From Nosema muscidifuracis (taxonomy: Eukaryota; Microsporidia; Nosematidae): DNA of 64,000 bases. The position numbers and the translations under genes were made by a program. Positions 19,963-30,114 of the stretch are shown here, piece by piece. Position 1 is the first letter of the stretch. Every line of letters starts with the position of its first letter. Under the pieces are notes generated by a model, which was given only the letters and a program-made list of their open reading frames with translations, searched no databases and was not told where the DNA came from. The stretch covers positions 372,001 through 436,000 of the forward strand of contig JAIOKI010000001.1 in NCBI GenBank assembly GCA_028335825.1, in the 5' to 3' direction.

Positions 19963-20583
19963 ATGTTCATATTCTATATCTTGAACTCATTCCAGTTCTA
20001 TATACAGAACTACACTGACGGTCTTTATCTCAGCGATGATTCTAACAATAACATTTCAAGACCAGTAATAGCTACTGATAAATCAGCTAGGGTTGATTTT
20101 ACTACTACCACTAACCCAGATGGATCTCATATAATTAAACCAAGTACCAGTGATCATGTTTTGGATATAAAAAATCAGTCTGAACTTATATATTGGCCTA
20201 GGCATGGCGCTAGTAATCAACAATTTAAGCTCCTAATGATACAGCCAAAAATCTATTATATACAAAGCTTAGGATCTTGTATTGAATACTCACCTATACT
20301 TAAGAGCTATTCGCTCAAGCCCTGTATAGGTACAGATGCACAGAAATTTATTATAAGTACTCCTGAAGATGAAGAAATATTACCGAGATTTAAAGCTATT
20401 ACAGAAGAACGGTTTACAAACTCTTGTTATGAAATTGTTAAACCTAAGTGTAAGCGTAACCATTATCCACCTAGTTCTGACAATTATTGGTACGGTAAAC
20501 ATAAATTGCCCGCTATATCACATATTCCTCAACATCATGCTCATCATTGGCATGTAGGACATCCCAATAATGAGTTATATTAA
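19963..20583 (+). CDS. Secreted ricin-B-lectin-like protein (206 aa), A-type copy 1
   Basis: A hydrophobic N-terminus (MFIFYILNSFQF) acts as a short signal peptide. Residues about 12-140 form one beta-trefoil-like module with QFYIQN...DGLYLSD, LIYWPRHGASNQQFKL, YYIQSLGSCIEY and QKFII. The QxW motif of ricin B chains is replaced by NQQF and QKF. Two Cys (around CIEY and KPCIG) likely pair. The tail (residues 145-206) ends in a His-rich segment (HIPQHHAHHWHVGHP). Sugar binding is not shown, because the canonical Asp/Trp pocket is not evident. It is convergent with the next gene, 55 bases apart. The paralogue is at 27402-28037. Confidence 0.85.
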   Translation: MFIFYILNSFQFYIQNYTDGLYLSDDSNNNISRPVIATDKSARVDFTTTTNPDGSHIIKPSTSDHVLDIKNQSELIYWPRHGASNQQFKLLMIQPKIYYIQSLGSCIEYSPILKSYSLKPCIGTDAQKFIISTPEDEEILPRFKAITEERFTNSCYEIVKPKCKRNHYPPSSDNYWYGKHKLPAISHIPQHHAHHWHVGHPNNELY

Positions 20584-20638
20584 ATAATTTGTTGTTTTTT
20601 ATATTAAAGAGTATAATTTTAATTACTATAAATTAAAT

Positions 20639-21265
20639 TTAATCAATAAACCTTCTTCCATGATAACTAGAATGATGTGTCTCATAATATTTTCTATGCT
20701 TATGGTTATTATCTTCATCATGAAAATCATTACGATAATCTTTTCCTTGTTCTATTGCTTTAGTTCTATGACCATGGTGCTCTTCATCTTCTTTTGTGAT
20801 AGCTGCAACTAAAGCATTTTTATCGACATTCATTAATCTTTCTTGTTTCCTACCAGCTGTTTCATTTGAATCCATCATTATAAATCCTTGTTCCTTACTA
20901 GTAGAACAACTTTCATAACCGTAGGTTTTTCTCTCAGGATTGTATGTTATACACTTATCTCTATTAACCAGTAGAACATTATCAATATCGAGATTTCTAA
21001 TCTCAAAAAGTTGATTTGGTCCACCATGCTGATGCCATAATATCAATCTATTATAGTTTGCAATGCTAAAAACTCTATTAGATCTTACATCGACTATAAG
21101 TGTCTTACCATCACTTTGTGGAATAAGTCTATATTTACCTGCTGATGCTATTCCTTCACAAGCATGAGGTGCTTGATTACTTGTACTACACATATACATA
21201 TCTTTATTTGAATGTTTGAACAATATTTCTCTACACATCACTAAACTTATAAAAATACTCAGCAT
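20639..21265 (-). CDS. Secreted ricin-B-lectin-like protein (208 aa), B-type copy 1
   Basis: The signal peptide MLSIFISLVMC is followed by the family core: EILFKHSNKDMYMCSTS, LILWHQHGGPNQLFEI, VNRDKCITYNPE and EQGFIM. Cys residues at the CSTSNQAPHAC and CITY positions suggest disulfides. The tail is charged and His-rich (HHGHRTKAIEQ, HKHRKYYETHHSSYHGRR). The paralogue at 26214-26831 shares almost the whole core but has an acidic tail instead. The start sits in gtagacgaaaATG, identical in both copies. No C-rich motif is near the start. Confidence 0.85.
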   Translation of the reverse strand: MLSIFISLVMCREILFKHSNKDMYMCSTSNQAPHACEGIASAGKYRLIPQSDGKTLIVDVRSNRVFSIANYNRLILWHQHGGPNQLFEIRNLDIDNVLLVNRDKCITYNPERKTYGYESCSTSKEQGFIMMDSNETAGRKQERLMNVDKNALVAAITKEDEEHHGHRTKAIEQGKDYRNDFHDEDNNHKHRKYYETHHSSYHGRRFID

Positions 21266-21420
21266 TTTCGTCTACTACTTTTTTATTTTTATAAGACATG
21301 TTTCATTTTAAAAATTGATTTATTTTTACATGTAAACTGTTAAACAAAATCTAATACTAAAAATTTTAGTGACCTATCATTTTCAACTATTTCAAATAAA
21401 AATGAATAAATTTTTTTAAG

Positions 21421-24400
21421 TACAGAATTTGTAATAACCTGTAGATAAATAGTTTAACTATGATTAAACAAAAAAGTATCAATAGATTTTTATGCACAAA
21501 CTAATCATTAATTTTTTAACATATCAGTACAAAAATATATAGGACAAATAGAAAGCTAATTAAACAATCTACTAAAGGATAATAATATATATTAGTAATT
21601 CCAATATTAAATGATCAAAGTCATTATGCAGAAAACTTATTTATTCTCATTTATCAACACGCATCATCACTTTATAATGACTACTTTTTATCTTAATCAA
21701 ATAATTTAGTGTAGTCGACTATAAGATAAGAAAAACGACAAAGAATTATAAACACATCAGTATGTATTTAAAGAGCGTTTTTTCTTTTTAAAAAAAGTTA
21801 TACAGAGGACTATTTAATATAGAGTTCTTAAAGTGAGAAGAGTATAATCAGTTTTTTAAATCAAATTATTTTTTTAACTTATGAGTGAGTATTCAAATTA
21901 AAAAATCAAAAGTTTTTATCAAAAAAGAAGAAAAGCTATACTTAAAGAAAATCTTTTACAATAACAGGCTTAAATCAAAGAAAAACTTATTTAGATCTGA
22001 TTATATATGGATTATAAATACAATCTTTATTTAAAAAATATAGTTATTATCTAACAAGCACATCTCTCCTTTATTTTGTTAATAACAGGTTAGAAGATAA
22101 TTTAAATATCATAAGATATATTGATATAAATAAAAGGGCTTACGACATAATAATATATGATGTCATTATTAATTATTAAAAAAGTAAATAATGATTACTC
22201 ATAAATCGAATCAAAAACAGATTACGATTAAAAAAATATAGAAAAAAAAAGACTTGACATGAATTTAGTATCAATTATCAAAAAAGCAAAAGAAAATGTT
22301 TTTTTTGCAGTAGATACTAAAGTAAATGATAGAAATAGAATTAATATCTTTTGTACAGAAGATAACCTTATGCATCTGGAGAATATTACAACAGTCTCAA
22401 TGAGTAGTACTTTTGGATATTTTCTATCAGGATATAAATAAAAATATATATTTTTTTTATATTAATAGAAATTATATCATGCTTGTATTTTTATTGATAC
22501 TGCACAAAAGGGAACAGTCTTATAGCAAAATAGTATAATTTTTATCTAAGAAAGTTTTAGATTTTGAGTCTTTACCTTTTAAATCATTTTCTTCTTATTA
22601 AAGAAATCAGTTACTTATAATTATCTTTTTACAAAATATATGGAAAAGAGAGTATAGAATTGAAATTAACGAATAATTATAAAAAATAATACGGATTCAA
22701 AAAAATATTAAACTAATGTTGTCATCATCTATTGTTAAAGTAGTGAATTATTTTAAAAAAGTAATAATTAATTTTTAATTTGCAGTTTCAATTACTACTT
22801 TATAGTTTATAAATCGTCATATTTATAAGATAGATTTCAATCTAGACTTAAATTCTAGAGAACTATTTTTAACACCCTTGTTTATAAATATGCCTCTATT
22901 CAGCTTTCCAATCCTATAAGCTTTGTGGTACTTAGTTATTACGTCATTACGTTGGGGATTATTCTCGTCTTGTACATGTAAATTAAACCATAGTATTTAG
23001 CTAGCAAAATATTATTGAGAAAGTAAAAGAGTTATTTATTAAAAATAATAATGAGCATGCTGTCATATAATTGCCTAAATATTTTGAAATTAATTATATA
23101 AATGTATAAAGAGATTATTTAAGATTTTCAAATCTATATAGACACGTTTTTCAGATGCACCTAGAACAACCAATTATTTAGAGTAAAATCTTTCTCTAAA
23201 ATTTATTTGTAAAGGTTCAATGTGTTTTAGAATTATTTGGAGAGTAATTCTTAATATAAAACTTAATAATAGTAGGAAAATATTAAACTGTATATATAAA
23301 AAATGAAAAAATACGTAAATAAAATTCTAAAAGAATTTCACAATTTTATGGATAATTATCAGTATTTAAATTACCGAAAAGCTTATTAAACTTTTTTAAA
23401 TGAGCTTTGTAATATTAAAATTTATTTTTTTGTTTGTGTTTTGATATGACGTCTCAAAACGTCATTTTCATTAAAAAAAAAGGAAAGCTATAAACTTCAG
23501 TAGTTTGAGTATAAAGATCAAAGATTTAGGTATATGAAAGAATAATTCTATCATGATTCTTTCTGTCAATATATAAGAAGAAAAAATTTAGTCCTCACAT
23601 AAATTAAATCTATTATAATTTTTTCATAAAGTTATTCTTTTAATAATATGGTCTAGAATATTCAAGCATATAATCTATTTAATCACTAATTTACATTCAA
23701 ATTAAACTAGAATTTCAGGCCTAATTTGTTTGTTTATTTATATAATATAGTATATTTGATACCAGTTATTAATCTTATGAAAATAACTTTTTATACAATA
23801 TCATTCATTTAATTTTATATAATCTAAAGCTTTAATGTTCTCAGAAAAGGTATGTACTTTTATTACTAGGGATTAAAAAAAATGTTTAACTTCAACCGTT
23901 TTATTATGAATGAATATTGCTCTAACTTTAAAAACAAAATGTTGCTTCATTAAAAGTTTCAAAATTTCTTTTAATGAAAATTTTTTAGTGTTAGAAGTCA
24001 TGATTTTCATCAAAACTCAAATATAATTGTGGTACCCCACCAAATGTCAAACAAGAAATGTTTGACACATTTTAATTTATCATGAACCTGTCATGAAAAA
24101 TTAAAGATAGAAAAATCTTTTAATCCAGGATATTATGTTGTATATAGAATATATACTTTTATTTAAACTTATCTTTTTTCATGATTGTATTTTAAAGGAG
24201 ATAAGAAAATAATATCCTCTAGATGAAATTCTTTTTTCAAATTTCTACCATAAATTTCATTTATAATTCTTCAACTGGATCTCTTGTGAAAGACTAATTA
24301 TATAGAAAGAGAAGAATATCAACTTTTCGTCCTGATCTAAATAATAATGAGATTTTAAAGGATAATTGCCAAAAAGACAGTGGAATTTCTTTCTAAATTC

Positions 24401-26049
24401 ATCTACATGATTCACTTGTTCTTAACCTTTGACTCTTATGATCAAACCAGTGCTGAGTTCATCAGTTGAATCAAATGTTAAATTTAAATTCTTTTCATCA
24501 AATAAAAAGAAATATAAATATTTCGTGCTTAATAATTAATTAATAGTGCTTACATTATAGACGATAAAAAGATAAATATGATTTTTTTTGTCTAAGAATT
24601 AACGCTATTTTAGCAAATATCATTTTTTATGAGGATAATATAAATTGTTCGTTTTTTTATTTTTGTTTAAAGGTTTCGTACAATACTTGGGTTTTATCTT
24701 TAATGATTGTAAAAATAAGCATCTTTCTTCTTAAATCATTTCATTGATGTGTTGAATTTATTTAATATTAAATAAACAAAAAAAGTTAATTCTTAATTTT
24801 TCAATACTTAGTTATTTGGTTTTATTACACTTTTATATATTAAAAGATATTTAATAGTTACAATAATTCATATAATATATTTTAGGATACTTTAAAACAA
24901 TAATATGTAAACTATATAATTTGACTTATATTTCTATTTTATAATTACTATATCGAGACATTCCTATTGGAATTTTTTTATTGAGTAATATGTAAATTTT
25001 GAAATAGTATCAATTAATATTTTTTTAACAAAATCTCAGAAAGATGAGATACTTTAATGCTATAATAAATTTTTTATTTACACAAAATTATTTTATTCTC
25101 TTGTTTTTAGAGTCTTTTGTTCAGGCAAACTAATTTTAAATAAGATAAAATGATGCATGTACAAATCACTTAAACTTTGAAATTTTTTTCCAATTCTAAT
25201 GAAAAAGAAAAATATATTTTTTATACTTTATCATATTGTAAAGATTAAATTTTAAGCTGCAAATTCTAGATAATTAAATATTGCTCGTTTGGACGAAAAA
25301 AAACACATCAGTACGTTAAAATATATTTAATCGTAGAATACTTTATTTTATGAAATTATAAATACGATAAATACCTCTAAAGAATGTAAAATATCATATT
25401 AGTAATATAAAACTATATTAACCAATTAATTCCGTTATTTAATAAAATTTAATGTTTTACTAATTATTCTATATTAAACTCATTGTTATATTTTTAAGTA
25501 AATATTAGTATTGTAAATAATGCTATTGCTTGATTTGCTTTCTTCCTGCATTGGGTAAAATAATAAAATATTTTAAATACCTTTCAACAATAATAAGAGG
25601 GTACTCGACAAGTATATAACCTTACGATTACATGTTTAATTTCGCATCTAGTTTACAGTTCTTATGAGTTTCTTCAGACTGACCGATTGAATATAATCCT
25701 GTATTTTTTTTGGAGGATATATATGGCAAGAGGTGGTCTTATTTTGTATTGTACTTAATTGTTATTCCATTTCAGATTAAAAAATAATTATAACTGTGTA
25801 GTTTTTATGTTTTAATTAGCTACAAGGTATTTCAAAATTTTATCATAAAAATTTGCCATATTTTTTAGCTAATTTTTTTTGATATGAGATTTATGATGAA
25901 TTTATTCAAAAATTATTTTATGTTATATAAAACGAGAACTTCTCATTTTTTATTTAAATTTAATTAATATAGGGTTGAAAAAATAATATTGTAAAAAAAT
26001 ATGTTAATAATTTTTTTTAAACATAGTTAAACTATTTATTTAAAGATTC
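21421..26049. other. Nearly 5 kb gene-free spacer between inverted arms
   Basis: No supported gene lies here although the AT-rich DNA is long. A 60-codon open frame (22259-22441) lacks any start signal or family likeness. A coding-like relic lies at about 22823-22998. Two adjacent short inverted repeats occur near 24040-24110. The rest shows only A/T runs. Confidence 0.6.
22823..22998 (-). pseudogene. Relic of an unidentified dispersed coding element (1 of 3)
   Basis: An open stretch of just under 60 codons without a start uses non-AT codons unlike its surroundings and includes ITKYHKAYRIGKLNRG. A similar peptide occurs in broken relics at about 26990-27340 (TKYHKDIEIELDHRIE) and 39900-40100 (TNFHKVYRTIK). 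The family is unknown and the copy is fragmentary. Confidence 0.45.
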
Positions 26050-26213
26050 CTTAATCTTTACTTAAAAAATTTTATTTTCATTTTGAAATAGTAGAAAATG
26101 ATAGGTCAATATAATTTTAGTATTAGATTTTGTTTAAGAGTTTACAGGTAAAAATAAATCATTTTTCTCAAAATGAAACATGTCTTATAAAAATAAAAAA
26201 GTAGTAGACGAAA

Positions 26214-26831
26214 ATGCTGAGTATTTTTATAAGTTTAGTGATGTGTAAAGAAATATTATTTAAACATGCAAATACAGATATGTATATGTGCAGTACAAGT
26301 AATCAAGTACCTCATGCTTGTGAAGGAATAGCATCAGCAGGTAAGTATAAACTTATTCCACAGAGTGATGGTAAGTCACTTATAGTCGATTTGAAATCTA
26401 AAAGAGTACTTAATATTGCAGACTTTAATAGAGTGATACTATGGCCTCAACAAGGTGGACCAAATCAACTTTTTGAGATTAGAAATCTCGATATTGATAT
26501 TGTTCTACTGGTTAATAGAGATAGATGCATAACATACAATCCTGAGAGAAGAACTTACGATTATGAAACTTGTTCTGCTAGAAAGGAACAAGGATTTATA
26601 ATGATAGATTCAAATGAACCAGCTGGCATGAAGAAAGAAAGAATAATGAATGTTGATGAAAGTGCTTTAGCTGAAGAAATAATGGAAGAAAATGAAGAGA
26701 ATCATGGTAATGGTTCCGAAGAAATGAATCAAGAAACAAATAATCTAGATGCTTTAGCTGAAGATATTAATAATGAAGAAGGTGTCGGAGAAATGGAACA
26801 AGAAGCAGATAATTTTAATGAAGAATATTAA
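26214..26831 (+). CDS. Secreted ricin-B-lectin-like protein (205 aa), B-type copy 2
   Basis: The signal peptide MLSIFISLVMC and the trefoil-like core are nearly the same as in the gene at 20639-21265 (EILFKHANTDMYMCSTS, VILWPQQGGPNQLFEI, CITYNPERRTY). The C-terminal 55 residues differ: they are strongly acidic and Asn-rich (EENEENHGNGSEEMNQE, NEEGVGEMEQEADNFNEEY) where the sister is His-rich. The core is therefore conserved while the tail has been replaced or re-expanded after duplication. No C-rich start motif is seen. Confidence 0.85.
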   Translation: MLSIFISLVMCKEILFKHANTDMYMCSTSNQVPHACEGIASAGKYKLIPQSDGKSLIVDLKSKRVLNIADFNRVILWPQQGGPNQLFEIRNLDIDIVLLVNRDRCITYNPERRTYDYETCSARKEQGFIMIDSNEPAGMKKERIMNVDESALAEEIMEENEENHGNGSEEMNQETNNLDALAEDINNEEGVGEMEQEADNFNEEY

Positions 26832-26929
26832 TAATGGAGATGAGAAGTTTTATGAGACACCTTTGTTCTAGTTTGTTCATTAAATTTAATTTATTTTAAT
26901 TAAAATTATAATTTTTAATATAAAATTTA

Positions 26930-27350
26930 TTTGCTGGGCTATTAAAATTAAATATAATAAGCCAAATATATTTATAGTTGATAAAGTAAAAAAATAAATA
27001 ATCATCATAGAAGTAGGAATTATCTTCTTCGATAATCGAAGAACTGTCGAATTAGAAAAGAAACATAAGTACGATATGCAATATAGCCACTACGGGTAAA
27101 TGTACTAGACAAGATAATTTCATGTGTATTTACGAAGTATCATAAGGATATAGAAATTGAATTAGACCACCGAATCGAAGCATATGTACAGTCAAGAATT
27201 TTGAGAATGACACTAGAGAGCTTGAAACTAGAATCCAGATGTGGATCTTATTCTTGGAAGCACGGAGATCAATGAAATAGAGAAGTTGAGTGGGAAAAGT
27301 TTTGCAAGCCGAGTGTCTTATCTTTTTGTATCTAATAAAAAGACCCGAAA
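26930..27350. pseudogene. Insertion with relic of an unidentified dispersed coding element (2 of 3)
   Basis: This GC-richer block sits between the two genes of the right inverted arm, where the left arm has only 55 bases, so it was probably inserted after the duplication or lost from the left arm. It contains TKYHKDIEIELDHRIE and SRILRMTLESLK on the plus strand, resembling relics near 22900 and 39950. It is broken and fragmentary, and the family was not recognised. Confidence 0.45.
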
Positions 27351-27401
27351 AAATTTATAATTAAATAAATTTTTAAATTTAATTAAAAAACGACAAATTA
27401 T

Positions 27402-28037
27402 TTAATGTGAGCCACTATGATAGTGAAAACTTCTGTGACTATGACTATGACTATGGCCATGACCATGATGAGCTATATGCTTGGAATCTGTTGATATAAC
27501 TGGAAGTTTATCACTGGTGTATCCATATTTTTCATAATCAGACATATAACTTCCTATAGATTTGCTTTCTGAAGGATTACTGTCAGATTTGTAGTATAAA
27601 TTTTCTCTGAGTTTATTTTCTTCCACTTCATCTTCAGGAGTACTTATAATAAATTTCTGTGCGTCTGTATTTGTGCAGGTGCTGAGTATATAAGATTTTG
27701 ACGAAGAATTGTATTCAACACATTTTCCCAGACTTTGAATAAGATAAATCCTAGGATGTATTAAGGTGAGCTTAAATTGTTGATTACTAGCGCCATGTTT
27801 AGGCCAATATATAAGTTCGGACTTGTCTTTTACATCCATAACATGATCACTAGATTCCGGTTTAATTATATGAGATCCATCTGGGTTTGTGGTAGAAGTA
27901 AACTCAACCCTAGCTGATTTTTCAACAGCAATTACTGGCCTTGAAGCTCTGTTTTCACCGGTATCGCTTAGGTAAAGACCATCAGTAAAGTTCTGTATAT
28001 AGAACTGGAATGAATTCAAGATATAGAATATGAACAT
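27402..28037 (-). CDS. Secreted ricin-B-lectin-like protein (211 aa), A-type copy 2
   Basis: It is the paralogue of 19963-20583, with the same signal peptide (MFIFYILNSFQF) and core (FYIQNFTDGLYLSD, LIYWPKHGASNQQFKL, CVEYNSS, DAQKFII). The tail contains a Ser/Tyr section and ends in alternating His: HHGHGHSHSHSHRSFHYH, a likely metal-binding stretch. The upstream sequence tttcgattaaATG matches the other copy. It belongs to the right arm of the inverted duplication. Confidence 0.85.
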   Translation of the reverse strand: MFIFYILNSFQFYIQNFTDGLYLSDTGENRASRPVIAVEKSARVEFTSTTNPDGSHIIKPESSDHVMDVKDKSELIYWPKHGASNQQFKLTLIHPRIYLIQSLGKCVEYNSSSKSYILSTCTNTDAQKFIISTPEDEVEENKLRENLYYKSDSNPSESKSIGSYMSDYEKYGYTSDKLPVISTDSKHIAHHGHGHSHSHSHRSFHYHSGSH

Positions 28038-28870
28038 TTAATCGAAAATCAATTTTTCTTTTAAATTTAAGATGAAACAAAAATTTTTTATGTCCAATCA
28101 AAATCAATTTAATATAAAATTAATATAATAAAAAACAAATAAAAAAAATTATTAGTATATTAAAATGATGAAATGACATATTATGACTGTTTCGGAATCA
28201 TTATATGACTTTACAAATTAGATTTATTTTTTTTTTATATAAATTTAATTAGAAATAAAACAAATAATTAAATATTTTTTTTCTATAATATTACTATGGG
28301 TTAAATATCCAATTAAAAATTTTTTTTTATATTTGAAACAAACAAATAAAATTTTGATGATAATATTACGATTAATTCAATGATATTAAATAAAGATAAT
28401 AAATTAATTTATTTTTGGATTTAATACATAAATAATTGTTATTAAATTTTATTTAAAAAATCATTTATTGACCTATAATTAGGTGCAAATGATGTAGTTG
28501 AGTTTATTGTATCAAAATATTTTTTCCTTACAATCATCTAATTTTCTTAAGTTATAGGTTTTATTATAATCTAAATTAAATAAGATAATCTATTTAATGA
28601 AATTAAAATAAAAAAGCTATTTGTTCTTTTTTATTAATTTTTTTAAAAATTTTACTCAATTTATATTAGAATGTTACAAAATGATTGTTTTATTTTATGT
28701 TTGTCACATGAATGATAAAAAATACAAGAATTTTTTTATTCGTTAAATTTTCATATTTTAGATTTAAAATTATATTTATTTTAAAAATATCTTAACTAGA
28801 TAGTTTTTTCACTCTCTTATATTTCATTTTATTGATAAAAGAATAAAAACTTTTTTTTATAAATAATCAT
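28038..28870. other. Intergenic, nothing recognised
   Basis: A/T-rich DNA. The first 60 bases are the inverted-repeat flank. No gene, tRNA or array is visible in the rest. Confidence 0.6.
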
Positions 28871-29665
28871 TTAATATAGTCTTTTTGCAGAGTTAAGTGA
28901 GTTGTAACTGCCTACATTTCCATATCTGTGAAAATTTGGATAATTTTTATACTTGCTACCATAATAACTCCTAGGAGTATATTTATATTGTAAGTCTGTG
29001 TAGTTATATGGAGAGCTGTAGTATTTATCTTTTATAAGTTTGTGTGTCATTAAATAGTTTTTTCTTTTTAAGTGATTGACTACCCTATAAGGGTAATTTA
29101 CCTTTAAGTTTAGATTATTATAATAACTTTCGTGAGTTCGAGGATGATCATTGCAATACGAATTTCTTATTGCATTATATCCCATTGTATCATAATAATA
29201 CTTTTCTGTTACACAACCAATAATATCAGCAATATATTCATCTTCTTTAGTTATAATAATAAATTTTTGATTTTCAGTTCCTAGACAAGTCGCTGCTTTA
29301 TAAATTTTTAATTTGGGCATGTATTCAATACAAAATCCCATACTCTTAATAATATAAGTCTTAGGTCCTACCATAACGAGTGAAAATATTTGATTAGGCT
29401 GATTGTTAATAGAATAAAAACTCAGTATATAATCATTTCCTATTCCCCATACCTGATTATTAAATTTTGATCCTACAATAAGTCCTCCATCTGGTCTTAT
29501 TGTAGGTAAAAAATCCACTCTTTCAGTTTCATATACTGGCTCGATCGATCGGTTTGCTAAATTATTGATTCCATCAGCAAGGTAAAGATCGTCAACAAAA
29601 TTCTTTACATAGAATTGTAAGGTATAATTTAAATATAAGATAAGCATTAAATAACTGAAATTCAA
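28871..29665 (-). CDS. Secreted ricin-B-lectin-like protein (264 aa)
   Basis: It is close to the A-type pair in the core: LQFYVKNFVDDLYLADG, RPDGGLIVG, QPNQIFSLVMV, YIIKSMGFCIEY and NQKFIIITKEDEY. The signal peptide could start at Met1 or at Met7 (MLILYLNYTLQF), which fits the family better. The tail of about 110 residues is rich in Tyr, Asn and Arg/Lys (SYYNNLNLKVNYPYR, YTPRSYYGSKYKNYP) rather than His. This Tyr-rich basic tail is unlike any neighbour. Confidence 0.85.
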   Translation of the reverse strand: MNFSYLMLILYLNYTLQFYVKNFVDDLYLADGINNLANRSIEPVYETERVDFLPTIRPDGGLIVGSKFNNQVWGIGNDYILSFYSINNQPNQIFSLVMVGPKTYIIKSMGFCIEYMPKLKIYKAATCLGTENQKFIIITKEDEYIADIIGCVTEKYYYDTMGYNAIRNSYCNDHPRTHESYYNNLNLKVNYPYRVVNHLKRKNYLMTHKLIKDKYYSSPYNYTDLQYKYTPRSYYGSKYKNYPNFHRYGNVGSYNSLNSAKRLY

Positions 29666-30114
29666 ATTTTAAATTAAAAATATGATACATAGTGTAATTG
29701 ATGTCATTAAAACCAGGAATATATCAAAATATATTTTTATAAATCTAGTTTGATTTGTATAAATATATTAAAAAATGTCTTTATTTTTAAATTTAGCAGA
29801 GAATAACGATTTTTAAAATAATATGAGAAATTATCTTTTGTATTCTTAATCATTATTAAATAAAAAATTTTCTGCATATCAAATAATATTCAGTTTTCAT
29901 TTATTGACATATGAGAAGAGACTTTCGTTAGACAGTTTACTGTTATATTACGTAATTAAAATTAAAAATAACAAAAAATATTATTTTTTAGAGAATCTAA
30001 ATACAAAATCCAAAATTAATTTATGCTTGTTTAATTAATAAACATATTTTATTGTTTATATATAATTATCATCTAACTAATTTATAAATTAATTTACAAT
30101 TTATCTTGACTTTT
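29666..30114. other. Intergenic, nothing recognised
   Basis: About 450 bases of A/T-rich sequence with no supported feature. Confidence 0.6.

Larger units (their letters stand above)
19905..21420 (+). repeat. Left arm of large inverted duplication
   Basis: This arm carries two convergent lectin-like genes (plus, then minus). The right arm at about 26050-28100 carries their paralogues in mirror order. Similarity extends beyond the genes into flanks: the start-side flank of the first gene (ggacaagatacaactctttg, then gtttcaa) reappears on the opposite strand near 28090. The flank with gtagacgaaaatg and acatgtttcatttt reappears near 26180. Confidence 0.85.
26050..28100 (-). repeat. Right arm of large inverted duplication
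   Basis: This arm mirrors 19905-21420 and includes two lectin-like genes in reverse order and orientation, plus flanks. It is longer than the left arm because about 420 bases of unrelated sequence (26930-27350) sit between the two genes. Confidence 0.85.

Noticed and set aside
22259-22441. 60-codon open frame, plus strand
   Set aside because: Lies in the gene-free spacer, lacks a start signal and any recognisable motif.
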